Source of the DNA: Staphylococcus schweitzeri
GTDB lineage: Bacteria > Bacillota > Bacilli > Staphylococcales > Staphylococcaceae
Assembly: GCF_002902405.1 (NCBI RefSeq)
Contig: NZ_PPQS01000042.1
Span: 114,694 to 178,693 of the forward strand
Direction of reading: 5' to 3'
DNA: 64,000 nt
Shown here piece after piece: positions 1 through 8,586 of this stretch (position 1 is the first letter of the stretch; the number at the start of each line of letters is the position of its first letter). The notes under the pieces are model-generated. The model saw nothing but the letters and a program-made list of their open reading frames with translations, made no database searches and had not been told where the DNA came from. The position numbers were made by a program, and so were the translations under genes.

Positions 1-36
1 TTAAAGCCATTCAATATGAAGTATTTCATATATATA

Positions 37-87
37 AAAGCAGCAGTAAAATGATTTCAAATTCGAAATCAACTTACCGCTGCTTTT
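37..87 (-). terminator. Terminator after the 135-491 gene
   Basis: Inverted repeat with arms AAAGCAGC and GCTGCTTT, extended inwards by GATTTC/GAAATC. On the minus strand it is followed by TTTTATATA. It lies about 50 bases past the stop of the small membrane protein gene. Confidence 0.75.
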
Positions 88-134
88 GCTGTTATATTAC
101 CGTGAAACTATTTAAATTATAATTTAAATCACAA

Positions 135-491
135 TTAATGTTTCATATGCATTTTGCCCATGTCATGAATTTTCATCATTAAACCGTGAGGAACGTCATC
201 ATGGTCAACTTTTTTAACTTTAACAATTTTATCTGAATCTGCTAATTTATAAACAATTACAAAATCACCCTTTTTAACTGTAACATCTGCATCTGAAGGT
301 AATTTAACATTTTTTTCAATACTTTCATCTTTTTCACTAATCATTTTTTCAATAGTAGTATTATCTTTCATAATTCCATAATATGTATCTTTCTTTCCAC
401 CAGTCATCATCATGATTACTAATACAATACATACAATTAACATGATGGCGATTAAACTAATACCAAGACCAAAACCTTTTTTCTTTTTCAT
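135..491 (-). CDS. Small membrane-anchored protein, DUF4889-like
   Basis: Predicted 118-residue protein. After a lysine-rich start (MKKKKGFG) there is one hydrophobic helix at about residues 8-29, followed by a charged extracytoplasmic domain of about 85 residues with many lysines and aspartates and a His/Met-rich tail (HGLMMKIHDMGKMHMKH). The tail could bind a metal, but that is a guess. The shape fits the staphylococcal family I remember as DUF4889, whose function is unknown. The start is supported by AAGGAG about 11 bases upstream. The gene is transcribed alone and has its own terminator downstream. Confidence 0.7.
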   Translation of the reverse strand: MKKKKGFGLGISLIAIMLIVCIVLVIMMMTGGKKDTYYGIMKDNTTIEKMISEKDESIEKNVKLPSDADVTVKKGDFVIVYKLADSDKIVKVKKVDHDDVPHGLMMKIHDMGKMHMKH

Positions 492-588
492 GGTTCATCA
501 ATCTCCTTAAATGTAGTTAATTCTGTTATACCTAAAAGTGCAACAGTTTGCAAATGCAGTATTTATATTACATAAAATTAATTTAAAA

Positions 589-629
589 AGACACACCTTA
601 ATCACGTTAAATGTGAATAAAGTGTGTCT
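589..629 (-). terminator. Terminator after the 756-1178 gene
   Basis: Stem AGACACAC/GTGTGTCT, continued by TTA and CAC/GTG pairs, with a run of T on the minus strand after the stem. It sits about 125 bases past the stop of the stress-protein gene. Confidence 0.8.
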
Positions 630-755
630 AAAAAACAATATGTTGAAAATTTAATTGTAAAGATATTAAACACATTAATAATAACAAGTTACTTTAAGTA
701 TTTAACATTGTTATAACTAGTCTTCATTAAACTTATTTCCTATAGACATTTTATG

Positions 756-1178
756 TTATAAATCGATTGTGATAGGTGTTTCTAATGATTTGTCATTCAT
801 CAATTTAACAGATTGTGGTATCACCTGTAAAACACAAAGTTCTGGATCATCTTTTGAGCTGAAAAAACTTTTATCTTGAGTCTCCCATAACCAATCTACT
901 ACTTTTTGATCAGTAACTACTTCTATCGTAGCTTCCATTTCAACGAAACTGCGATTTGTCGTGTCGTTGTAGCCTAACAATACATAGGCTGAAGGGTTTT
1001 CTTTAATTTCTTTTACCTTAGCTGAATGAATATTTGTCTTAGTGTACAATGTGAGTCCGTCATTATAGAAAACCATATATCTACTATTAGGTTTATTATT
1101 AAATGCAGTTGATAAAACGCCAACTTTTGACGTTGATAAAACCTCTTCTATTGCTTGAATTGCATGTTGCTTACTCAT
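756..1178 (-). CDS. General stress protein 26-type flavin-binding split-barrel protein (pyridoxamine 5'-phosphate oxidase family)
   Basis: 140 residues, the usual length for the single-domain split-barrel proteins called general stress protein 26. The family signature is a first strand that ends in a conserved small-residue turn (VGVLSTAFNNKPNSRYMVF, residues 19-37), then a KTNIHSAKVKEIKENPSAYVLLG segment typical of this fold. Members bind FMN, F420 or haem, and the substrate is mostly unknown, so no reaction can be assigned. The start has AAGGAG at a good distance. It stands alone between two terminators, next to rsp but with its own promoter region. Confidence 0.8.
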   Translation of the reverse strand: MSKQHAIQAIEEVLSTSKVGVLSTAFNNKPNSRYMVFYNDGLTLYTKTNIHSAKVKEIKENPSAYVLLGYNDTTNRSFVEMEATIEVVTDQKVVDWLWETQDKSFFSSKDDPELCVLQVIPQSVKLMNDKSLETPITIDL

Positions 1179-1242
1179 ATTATACCATCTCCTTACAATA
1201 TAAATAGCCTCTAATATAAGATGCTAAACACGAGAGTTTCTT

Positions 1243-3348
1243 TTAGCTTGGTTTGAAGCAAATATATTTTACTTCATCATGGTTCAACTTAAGTTCGAAA
1301 GTTCTACCTGATTCTTCCTGGACGGCAAGTTCTGTTTTAGGATAATTAGTTTTATCTAATTCATCTAATATTTCTTTTTCAATATAGACAAGTTTGTCAC
1401 TCATTGGCAGCAAATGTTGAATTGAACCATGTTCATGATTTAAAGTCTTAATAATCATTAATGAATCTTGTGGTAGTTCATTATGAAAAATGAAATCTTG
1501 TTTTACATCTGACATATAACGATCATTAATTTTATTGAATAATAAGAAGTGGTAATTATTATCTTTACGACTTAATACATAATTATTTGTTATTTCTATA
1601 TCCTCATTTACAAAAGGTCTGAACATCTTATATAGATGCATTAATGGAAGGGGACTGCCATACTTGTTATATAAAGATATATAATTCGAATGATCATCTA
1701 ATAATTGATAACTTATTCCGCCACCATAACGTAATAATGCGATTAAATGATATACGATGTCAGACAATTGAATTGGATTTTTACCATCGTTAGTATATTT
1801 AAAACCACTTACTGACAGATTGTTATATACAAACTGAGTTGATGATATACCTGAATCTAATATAAATTTTTTGTACTGTTCAAAATGTGTATCAGTCTGA
1901 TGATAGTGCTGATTTTTAGTAATTAGCTGTTCTGCTGTTTTTGAATTTTCAATATCAATAAAGTAATAATGGAATTTAAGACGGTGCATGACATCATAAA
2001 CTTGTTCAACAGTTGAATATGTTTCTAAAAATCCATCAACAGTTACACTATACTTGATTTCTTTATTTTTATTTTTAATTTTAAGATGACATAGATGAAT
2101 TTCTTCAGCTGTCATAGAATTTGAGCAAAATACCAACATGAATTTGACTAGTTTTTTGCTTGTTTTATAATCTTGGTTACCTTGTAAAAAGGTTAAAATC
2201 AGTTGTTTCATCGTTTCAAATTGTTGTGTCGATTTGATAGCGATGGCTAAGCCTATATTTTTTTCGAAAAGCTTTTCAAAACATCTATTTAAAAGATTGT
2301 AATTGGTTTGACTCACTTCAATATCGTGAATATCATCAATAAAAACGACGGGCTTTGGTAAATGTTCAAAGTTTATATCATAATACTCATTGAAAATAAA
2401 TTGAAAGAGTTCATTAAAATTACTAAAACGAACAAATACTTTTGCGCGTTGACTTCGATCTTTCGGGTCAAAATCATCTATATTAATATCTGTTGTATTT
2501 GTTGCTAGCTGAGCTGTTAAATCAATTTTTGAAATTAACTCAGTAAACTGTGATACGTTATCTTGTTGGAAATGTATTTGCGGTGGTTCTGTAATTTTGG
2601 AAACGAGTGAACGGAACTGCTTCGGACTGGAGTTTAAGTAATTTTTAAATTGATTAGCAAAATTTGTATGACTGTTGAAACCAGCCAATTCAGAAACAGT
2701 TGTAATAGAATGTTTTGTAGAAAGTAATAAATTGATGGCATTAACGAGTTTGATACTTGTAAAATAATCTTTAAAGTTCATACTCAAATATCGAACGAAT
2801 AAGTTTGAACAATATGATTCTGAAATGTTACAATGCATCGCAATATCTTTTAAAGATAAATGTGCATCAATATTACTATGAATATAATTTACGCAATCAA
2901 TAAATACGGGATTACTTAAGGCTATATTCGGTAAATATTCATGATCGATTTTTATAAAAGCTTCTTTAAGTAAAGTGTCAATAATACTTTGTCCGATATT
3001 TTTTCCCATTAATGATGAGCTTGTCGGGGTACTTATTAAATCGGCGATTAAAGATTTAATATAGTTACTAGATTGTAGCAAGTGACGATCTAAGTAACCG
3101 TTAAAGAAATCCTCGTCGTGCTGGTAAAAATAAAAAACTGGTATCTTTAATTCGATAATATTTTCACCGTGATTGATATTATAAATATCACCGTGGTTGA
3201 TTAAAATTATATAATTACTTACGTCTTTGGTTTCACCATTAATCGTAATGTTAAGTTTGCTTGTTAGTGAAAATAACACCATAATTTGATTGATATTACG
3301 ACTTGGTACTGTTGATAATGTATGGTGTATTTTAAGTTGGCATGTCAT
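1243..3348 (-). CDS. rsp: AraC/XylS-family virulence regulator Rsp
   Basis: 701 residues, the size of the S. aureus regulator Rsp (repressor of surface proteins). Residues 1-80 look like a cupin-type sensor. Residues about 150-250 hold two helix-turn-helix motifs of the AraC kind (LSLKDIAMHCNISESYCSNLF and ITTVSELAGFNSHTNFANQFKNYLNSSPKQFR). The remaining 450 residues form a large C-terminal region shared with Rbf and resembling glycoside-hydrolase-type folds, with no known ligand. In S. aureus, Rsp activates the divergently encoded RNA SSR42 and through it alters haemolysis and cytotoxicity. The start has AGGAG in GGAGAGAGAAAT. The long intergenic region upstream contains the SSR42 locus, which supports the identification. 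Confidence 0.93.
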   Translation of the reverse strand: MTCQLKIHHTLSTVPSRNINQIMVLFSLTSKLNITINGETKDVSNYIILINHGDIYNINHGENIIELKIPVFYFYQHDEDFFNGYLDRHLLQSSNYIKSLIADLISTPTSSSLMGKNIGQSIIDTLLKEAFIKIDHEYLPNIALSNPVFIDCVNYIHSNIDAHLSLKDIAMHCNISESYCSNLFVRYLSMNFKDYFTSIKLVNAINLLLSTKHSITTVSELAGFNSHTNFANQFKNYLNSSPKQFRSLVSKITEPPQIHFQQDNVSQFTELISKIDLTAQLATNTTDINIDDFDPKDRSQRAKVFVRFSNFNELFQFIFNEYYDINFEHLPKPVVFIDDIHDIEVSQTNYNLLNRCFEKLFEKNIGLAIAIKSTQQFETMKQLILTFLQGNQDYKTSKKLVKFMLVFCSNSMTAEEIHLCHLKIKNKNKEIKYSVTVDGFLETYSTVEQVYDVMHRLKFHYYFIDIENSKTAEQLITKNQHYHQTDTHFEQYKKFILDSGISSTQFVYNNLSVSGFKYTNDGKNPIQLSDIVYHLIALLRYGGGISYQLLDDHSNYISLYNKYGSPLPLMHLYKMFRPFVNEDIEITNNYVLSRKDNNYHFLLFNKINDRYMSDVKQDFIFHNELPQDSLMIIKTLNHEHGSIQHLLPMSDKLVYIEKEILDELDKTNYPKTELAVQEESGRTFELKLNHDEVKYICFKPS

Positions 3349-3960
3349 ATTTCTCTCTCCTGCCTAATATATATTGAAATCTATCATTTGAATTTTAAAC
3401 ATGGTATTTTTCAAATCATGGATAGTATAACTATTATAGTTGAATATTTTTGAAAAGGTAATAGTGAAAAATAAAAGAAAATAATGAAAATTACTATGAA
3501 AACGCTTATTATTATTCATTGTGCGCAATATAAAAGTAAAATTAGAAAGATAGTAAGCAAATTTTGGAAATTTTCGATAGAGTCTAATTAAATTATTTGG
3601 TGCATAATTAATATAGATTTCAAACCTATGTATTTCATAAAACAATACATGACCATTTTGAAGTAATATGCTAATATTTTTTTGATATTCAACTATGTTA
3701 TAAAAAAAGCATGTTGACCAAAATGGAAGTTTGAATCAAAAATATTAAATGTACCCATTACTTAAATTTTATCGCCATTATTTAAGTTTTGACATACACT
3801 TAAGTCATCGAACGCTAGAATTTAGTACGATTGAAATCACTTCTTGTTTATAAAAATTCTTAGTAGCCCTGTTACAAAGTATTCGCTACAAAATTATTCA
3901 AACCAACAACAATAACCATCAACTAAGAAATTTTAAACAATCTACAAAATAAAAGCGTTT

Positions 3961-4485
3961 AAAAAGTTCTGTTTAGAAAAACATCAAGATAAGTATAAAC
4001 ATCTAGAAAAGTGAACATCTAAGAACATCCATCTTGTTATTGCCGTAACAATTAGAATAATCATTAGAAAAGTGCATTAGACAACGAGAATTCACCATCG
4101 AGATAATGAGACAACAAGAATTAGCACACAACAATGAATTAACATCTTAGATTCATCATGAGAAAATGCATGACACAACTAGATTTACCATCAAGATAAT
4201 TCTTAAGCAGCGAAGAATTAACATCTAGAAATGCATAAACAACTTAGATTCACCATCAAGAGATGCGATAAATGATAATCAACTAGAAACGTCACCAAGA
4301 AAGTGTACAACATAGAATCAGCATCTAGACATCGCACTAACATCTATGAATCAACATCAAGTATTTTATTAACATCAGAGATAACTTCATCAAGACAGGC
4401 ATCCACATCTAAGAAACTCATCTAGAATAGCTAACACCTAACATCAAAGAATATTCATCAAGAACAGTAACTAACAGAACTTTTT
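3961..4485 (+). repeat. Degenerate short repeats (CATCTAGA/CATCAAGA) bounded by a 13-bp inverted repeat
   Basis: Words such as AACATCAAGA, AACATCTAGAA, CCATCAAGATAA, GCATCTAGAC and TCATCAAGAAC recur about every 20-30 bases, some 20 times in all, with intervening ATGCAT/GAATT words. The domain starts with AAAAAGTTCTGTT (3961-3973) and ends with the exact reverse complement AACAGAACTTTTT (4473-4485). It lies inside the presumed SSR42 transcript. Confidence 0.8.
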
Positions 4486-4750
4486 GACTATATATGAATT
4501 AATTATGTTACTAGCTAAATCATCTATTATTAACTTTCACACTCAATTTCTACATCAAAATATCAATTTATTAACAATAGAATTAGCAGCAACAAAATAT
4601 TACTTAAAATTACTCCCCCGAATTTAAAATATAAACAATGTAATAATTAAGAATATAAATTGATTTATGCAGTAACTAATTAAAGGTGTATGATATCTTC
4701 CTAACATCATGAAACGCACTTTAATATAGATATGTACATTTAAAACCTTG

Positions 4751-4858
4751 AGAGATAGATTAAAGTAAACTTTAGTACAAAGTATGAATTGCTGAACTCC
4801 AATGACTACTATTTGTCCGTTACAACTAAAGTTTCAAATGTCTATCTCTTTCTTTTTG
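4751..4858 (+). terminator. SSR42 3' terminator, overlapping the end of the convergent gene
   Basis: AGAGATAGA pairs with TCTATCTCT and, inside it, AAACTTTAGT pairs with ACTAAAGTTT; CTTTCTTTTTG follows on the plus strand. The stop codon of the minus-strand YbgA-family gene (4842-4844) lies in the right arm. Confidence 0.7.
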
Positions 4859-5225
4859 TCTTCAAAACACGACTCTCAATTAAGTAACGTACTTTGTATT
4901 TAGTAGCTAAATCTGCTAAAAAGTCTAACACAACGCCACTTTCTATCTTTCCGCTAACAAAATCTGATTTGAGCAATTTAGCATACTCTTTTTCATCTTC
5001 GTTAGCGCATTTTTTAAAATAACCCCACATATGATCAAACGCATTACAAATACTTCCGATAGTTGGCTCAATTAATAATGCTTCATCAATCATTTGTTGT
5101 AATTGATTAAGTGAAATGTCTTTTTTTAAAGCATTTCTAATTGATTGATAGCTTTGTTGACTGTGTAATAATACGTGATACTTTTCTTCGCGCCAAAGCT
5201 GTTCGACATAACCACGATCTTTCAT
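4842..5225 (-). CDS. YbgA-family protein (DUF1722)
   Basis: 127 residues when started at the ATG at 5225, which has a strong GGAGGT seven bases upstream; a longer in-frame extension to 5264 has no ribosome site. The sequence shows the DUF1722 pattern: an N-terminal LWREEKYHVLLHSQQSYQ segment, a central HMWGYFKK helix and a C-terminal LLKSDFVSGKIES...LATKYKVRYLIESRVL block. In other bacteria the domain is found alone or fused to other domains, and its activity is not known. The protein ends in a basic tail (KTKRKR). Its stop lies inside the terminator of the convergent SSR42 locus, so the two transcripts should overlap at their 3' ends. Confidence 0.8.
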   Translation of the reverse strand: MKDRGYVEQLWREEKYHVLLHSQQSYQSIRNALKKDISLNQLQQMIDEALLIEPTIGSICNAFDHMWGYFKKCANEDEKEYAKLLKSDFVSGKIESGVVLDFLADLATKYKVRYLIESRVLKTKRKR

Positions 5226-5279
5226 AAAACGACCTCCAAATACAAATGTAATATACATATACATGCAAAAGCAAGATTA

Positions 5280-5296
5280 TTGAATGCGTTAACATT
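5280..5296 (+). promoter_or_regulatory. cre-like site (CcpA) upstream of scrA
   Basis: TTGAATGCGTTAACATT matches the catabolite-responsive consensus WTGNNARCGNWWWCAWW except at one position. It lies about 40 bases before the -35 box of scrA. Confidence 0.5.
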
Positions 5297-5334
5297 AAGG
5301 GGATAAGTGAATGTGAAAAATTACCAACACAGTA

Positions 5335-5363
5335 TTGCAAATAATTTTGGAACCGGTTACAAT
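5335..5363 (+). promoter_or_regulatory. scrA promoter
   Basis: TTGCAA (5335-5340), a 17-base spacer, and TACAAT (5358-5363). The first GGAACCGGTT operator lies in the spacer and overlaps the -10 box. Confidence 0.6.
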
Positions 5364-5391
5364 TAAATAGAGTAATGGAACCGGTTCTAAT
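5347..5391 (+). promoter_or_regulatory. Two LacI-type operators upstream of scrA
   Basis: GGAACCGGTT occurs at 5349-5358 and 5377-5386, 28 bases apart, in the near-identical contexts TTGGAACCGGTTACAATTA and ATGGAACCGGTTCTAATTA. The ACCGGT palindrome is typical of LacI-family repressors, and the sucrose repressor ScrR is the obvious candidate. No LacI gene is in the window. Confidence 0.8.
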
Positions 5392-5406
5392 TAGGAGGCT
5401 AAATAA

Positions 5407-6849
5407 ATGAACTATAAACAATCCGCAGAAGATATTTTAAATGCGATAGGTGGAGAAGAAAATTTAGACGCAATGGCACACTGTGCGACAAGATTACGAT
5501 TAGTGTTAAATGACGAAAGTTTAGTAAATGAAGAAGCGCTAAATAATATGGATGTAGTTAAGGGGACTTTTTCTACAGGAGGACAGTATCAAATTATAAT
5601 TGGATCTGGTACAGTCAATAAAGTATTTAGTGAACTTGAAAAATTAACGGGTAAAGAAGCGTCAACAACTTCTGAAGTAAAAGCCCAATCAGCTAAAAAT
5701 ATGAATCCGTTACAACAATTTGTAAAAATGTTGTCAGACATATTCGTTCCTATAATTCCTGCCATAGTTGCTGGTGGTTTATTAATGGGACTAAATAACA
5801 TTTTAACTGCAAAAGATTTATTCTTTGCAGGGAAATCATTAATTGATGTATATAGTCAATTTGCTGGTTTAGCAGAAATGATTAATATTTTTGCCAATGC
5901 ACCATTTACATTGTTACCTATTTTAATTGGATTTAGTGCAGCCAAAAGATTTGGCGGAAATCCATTTTTAGGTGCTGCATTAGGTATGATACTAGTTCAT
6001 CCAGCACTAATGAGTGCGTATGATTTTCCAAAAGCAATTGAAGCAGGCAAGGCAATACCATATTGGGATGTTTTCGGTTTCCACATCAATCAAGTAGGTT
6101 ATCAAGGTCAAGTGTTACCTATGCTTGTAGCAGCTTACGTATTAGCTTCAATTGAAAAAGGATTACGTAAGGTAATTCCAACTGTGTTAGATAATCTATT
6201 AACACCATTGTTATCTATTTTTATAACAGCATTTTTAACATTTTCATTTGTGGGTCCTATCACTAGACAATTAGGTTACTGGTTATCAGATGGCTTAACT
6301 TGGCTTTACGAATTCGGTGGGGCAATTGGTGGATTAATTTTTGGATTATTATATGCGCCAATTGTGATTACAGGTATGCATCATAGCTTTATTGCTGTAG
6401 AAACAACACTTATTGCGGATGCGGCTAAAACAGGCGGGTCATTTATATTCCCGATTGCCACAATGTCTAACGTTGCGCAAGGTGGGGCAGCTATTGCAGC
6501 ATTCTTTATTATAAAACAAAACAAAAAATTAAAAGGTGTAGCATCAGCTTCAGGGATCTCAGCATTACTTGGTATTACTGAACCTGCAATGTTTGGTGTT
6601 AATTTGAAACTAAGATATCCATTTATTGGTGCTATAGTTGGATCAGGAATCGGTTCAGCATATATTGCTTTCTTCAAAGTAAAAGCAATCGCATTAGGTA
6701 CTGCTGGATTGCCAGGATTTATTTCAATTAATCCTGTACATGCAGGATGGTTACACTATTTTATAGGAATGGCGATATCATTTTTAGGTGCCGTTGTAGT
6801 AACGTTAGTACTTTCGAAAAGAAAATCAAATAGAGAAATTGTAGAATAA
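5407..6849 (+). CDS. scrA: Sucrose-specific PTS EIIBC permease
   Basis: 480 residues. Residues 1-85 are the EIIB domain with the phospho-accepting cysteine at residue 26 (MAHCATRLRL). From about residue 105 the EIIC membrane domain follows, with about ten hydrophobic segments and the GITEPAMFGVNLK signature. There is no EIIA domain, so phosphate must come from a separate EIIA-Glc-type protein. The enzyme imports sucrose and phosphorylates it. The start has AGGAGG eight bases upstream. Two LacI-type operators and a cre-like site precede it, implying sucrose induction and carbon catabolite control. The hydrolase scrB and regulator scrR are not nearby; in S. aureus they lie elsewhere. A trehalose PTS is the main alternative. 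Confidence 0.9.
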   Translation: MNYKQSAEDILNAIGGEENLDAMAHCATRLRLVLNDESLVNEEALNNMDVVKGTFSTGGQYQIIIGSGTVNKVFSELEKLTGKEASTTSEVKAQSAKNMNPLQQFVKMLSDIFVPIIPAIVAGGLLMGLNNILTAKDLFFAGKSLIDVYSQFAGLAEMINIFANAPFTLLPILIGFSAAKRFGGNPFLGAALGMILVHPALMSAYDFPKAIEAGKAIPYWDVFGFHINQVGYQGQVLPMLVAAYVLASIEKGLRKVIPTVLDNLLTPLLSIFITAFLTFSFVGPITRQLGYWLSDGLTWLYEFGGAIGGLIFGLLYAPIVITGMHHSFIAVETTLIADAAKTGGSFIFPIATMSNVAQGGAAIAAFFIIKQNKKLKGVASASGISALLGITEPAMFGVNLKLRYPFIGAIVGSGIGSAYIAFFKVKAIALGTAGLPGFISINPVHAGWLHYFIGMAISFLGAVVVTLVLSKRKSNREIVE

Positions 6850-6851
6850 CA

Positions 6852-6936
6852 AAAAGGTATGACAGTTATGGAAATATAAGCGATTACACTTAGAATTAGT
6901 GCAATAGACATTATACTTCAGACTGTCATACCTTTT
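6852..6936. terminator. Bidirectional terminator between scrA and the CorA gene
   Basis: AAAAGGTATGACAGT pairs perfectly with ACTGTCATACCTTTT across a loop of about 55 bases that contains a small CACTTAGAATTAGTG hairpin. T runs follow on both strands, serving two convergent genes. Confidence 0.85.
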
Positions 6937-6944
6937 ATTTTTAG

Positions 6945-7889
6945 CTATAATTTTTGTTTACGCCATAAGAAAATACTAACAATTACGACAAGAATTAATG
7001 AAATACCTACCACGATAATCCAAGATATATAACTATGATCGTCAATTGGCAACGGTACATTCATACCGAAAAAGCTAAATACGAGTGTTGGTAACGTTAG
7101 TAATACTGTGAATAACGTTAATGTTTTCATAATCGTATTCATATCATTAGATAATAAAGAAGCATATGATGTTGTGATGCTCTCTAGGATACGTTGGTGT
7201 AACTCAGTTGTTTCGATGGCTTGGTTATTTTCAATGATTAAATCTTCTAGTAATTCTTCATCTTCTTCAAAGCGTTTAATTGCAGGTAATCGGAATAATT
7301 TTTTAATAATTGTATCATTACCTTTTAATGCGGCTAAAAAGTATACTAAACTTTTTTCGACTTCCATCAATTTGAAAAGTTGCTTGTTAGTAATGTTATT
7401 TTTTAGTTCTTTTTCAATACGAATTCTACTTTTGTTTAATAGTCGTAAGTTACGATTATAATGATCGGCAATAGTAATTAAAATTTCTAAAGCAAATCTG
7501 CTGTGAAATTTTAAATTAATATCACGTTTTGGCAAGTTTTCTAAAAATTCATTTTCAGCGTCGCAAACAGTTACTATAAGACCATTACCAATAATAATAC
7601 CTAGTGGAATTGTCACGAATGATAGTACACTACGATTGGTTGAATTGACAATAGGTAAGTCAATAATGATCAATGAATAACCAGTATCTTCATCATATTC
7701 GATACGTGAACTTTCTTCTGAGTCCAAAGGATCACGAATAAAATCTTCAGGTATATTATATTGTTCCATAAGATTTTCAATTTCTTCGCGATCTGGTTCT
7801 ACTACATTGATCCATGACGCTGTATGATCTAATGGTGTTTTTATAATATGTTTATCTATATCTTCAGAATGTCTGAATGAAGTAATCAT
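6945..7889 (-). CDS. CorA-family divalent cation transporter
   Basis: 314 residues with the CorA layout: a long soluble N-terminal region rich in acidic helices, then two membrane segments at the C-terminus. The family signature GMN appears as FFGMNVPLP at the end of the first membrane helix. CorA proteins form pentameric channels for Mg2+ or related ions. It is preceded 45 bases upstream by the TetR gene on the same strand, so the two may be co-transcribed. AAAGGA sits about nine bases before the ATG. A second CorA-like protein is encoded at 40362-41309. The ion carried cannot be told from sequence. Confidence 0.9.
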   Translation of the reverse strand: MITSFRHSEDIDKHIIKTPLDHTASWINVVEPDREEIENLMEQYNIPEDFIRDPLDSEESSRIEYDEDTGYSLIIIDLPIVNSTNRSVLSFVTIPLGIIIGNGLIVTVCDAENEFLENLPKRDINLKFHSRFALEILITIADHYNRNLRLLNKSRIRIEKELKNNITNKQLFKLMEVEKSLVYFLAALKGNDTIIKKLFRLPAIKRFEEDEELLEDLIIENNQAIETTELHQRILESITTSYASLLSNDMNTIMKTLTLFTVLLTLPTLVFSFFGMNVPLPIDDHSYISWIIVVGISLILVVIVSIFLWRKQKL

Positions 7890-7934
7890 GATATATAGTT
7901 CCTTTCTAAAGGATTTAGGAAAAGCAAGTATTGC

Positions 7935-8558
7935 TTATGTTAGTGAATCAAGGTTTGATTTATGCAAACGGTTTTCTGCCATAATTCTTAATGGACCATT
8001 AAAAATAATATTATGCACATGTTTAGCTAATTCATCAACTGAAATGGGCTGTTTGTCCATTACCCAATATTTAATGATTGAAATTGTTGCTCCTGAAACA
8101 TAACTATAAAAATACATCTCTGGAATGCCTCCGATAGTATGATCGATACTAATGTAACGTTGCATATTACCTTTAATATGTTCGTTGATTTTCAACTCTA
8201 ATTGACTCGTACGTTCCAATTGCAAAATAGTATGATAAAACTCTAAATTATCATGAATATGTTGAAAAATATTTTTAAGTATACGATTTACAAAAGTATT
8301 AGCAATGTCTTCAATTGAAGAACCATGTAACAAATCAAATTGCGTATATGTTGATAATTCAGAAATATATTCATCTTCCATATCAGCAAGCAACATATAT
8401 TTATCTTCATAATGTAAGTAAAATGTTCCTCTATTGATATCAGCGCGAGTTGTTATGTCACGAATGGTAATCTTATCTAAATCTTTTTCTTGTAGTAATT
8501 TTGTGAACGCATGTTTGATGGAGGACTTTGTCTTTCTAATTCGCCTATCTTCTTTCAA
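7935..8558 (-). CDS. TetR/AcrR-family regulator
   Basis: 207 residues. Residues 8-55 give a classic TetR helix-turn-helix (LLQEKDLDKITIRDITTRADINRGTFYLHYEDKYML), followed by an all-helical ligand domain. The likely start is TTG at 8558, with AAGGAGG about 11 bases upstream; no ATG fits better. It is divergent from the YhgE-type exporter gene, and the shared 160-bp region holds several ACAATGT/ACATTGT inverted repeats, so it probably represses that gene and itself. The CorA gene follows downstream. The inducer is unknown. Confidence 0.88.
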   Translation of the reverse strand: MKEDRRIRKTKSSIKHAFTKLLQEKDLDKITIRDITTRADINRGTFYLHYEDKYMLLADMEDEYISELSTYTQFDLLHGSSIEDIANTFVNRILKNIFQHIHDNLEFYHTILQLERTSQLELKINEHIKGNMQRYISIDHTIGGIPEMYFYSYVSGATISIIKYWVMDKQPISVDELAKHVHNIIFNGPLRIMAENRLHKSNLDSLT

Positions 8559-8586
8559 AAATGAATCAACCTCCTTAATTTATTCA

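Larger units (their letters stand above)
3620..4858 (+). ncRNA. SSR42: Probable SSR42 long regulatory RNA (5' end approximate)
   Basis: A gene-free stretch of about 1.2 kb lies divergent from rsp, where S. aureus encodes the RNA SSR42 (about 1.2 kb as I recall). No plausible open frame with a ribosome site is present. The plus strand is strongly biased to A and C between about 3960 and 4480 and carries some 20 copies of a loose CATCWAGA-type word. The 3' end is fixed by a two-part hairpin: 4751-4759 pairs with 4841-4849 and 4767-4776 pairs with 4825-4834, followed by CTTTCTTTTTG. The 5' end is not resolved. I place it near 3620 from the remembered length only, and no good sigma-A promoter is obvious, which fits an activator-dependent promoter. 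Confidence 0.75.

Noticed and set aside
3364..3645. A 93-codon open frame upstream of rsp on the minus strand
   Set aside because: No ribosome site, composition like the AT-rich leader, and it lies in the divergent regulatory region.
3961..4485. A CRISPR-like or coding repeat
   Set aside because: The repeat word is short, variable and irregularly spaced, and all frames are broken by stops.
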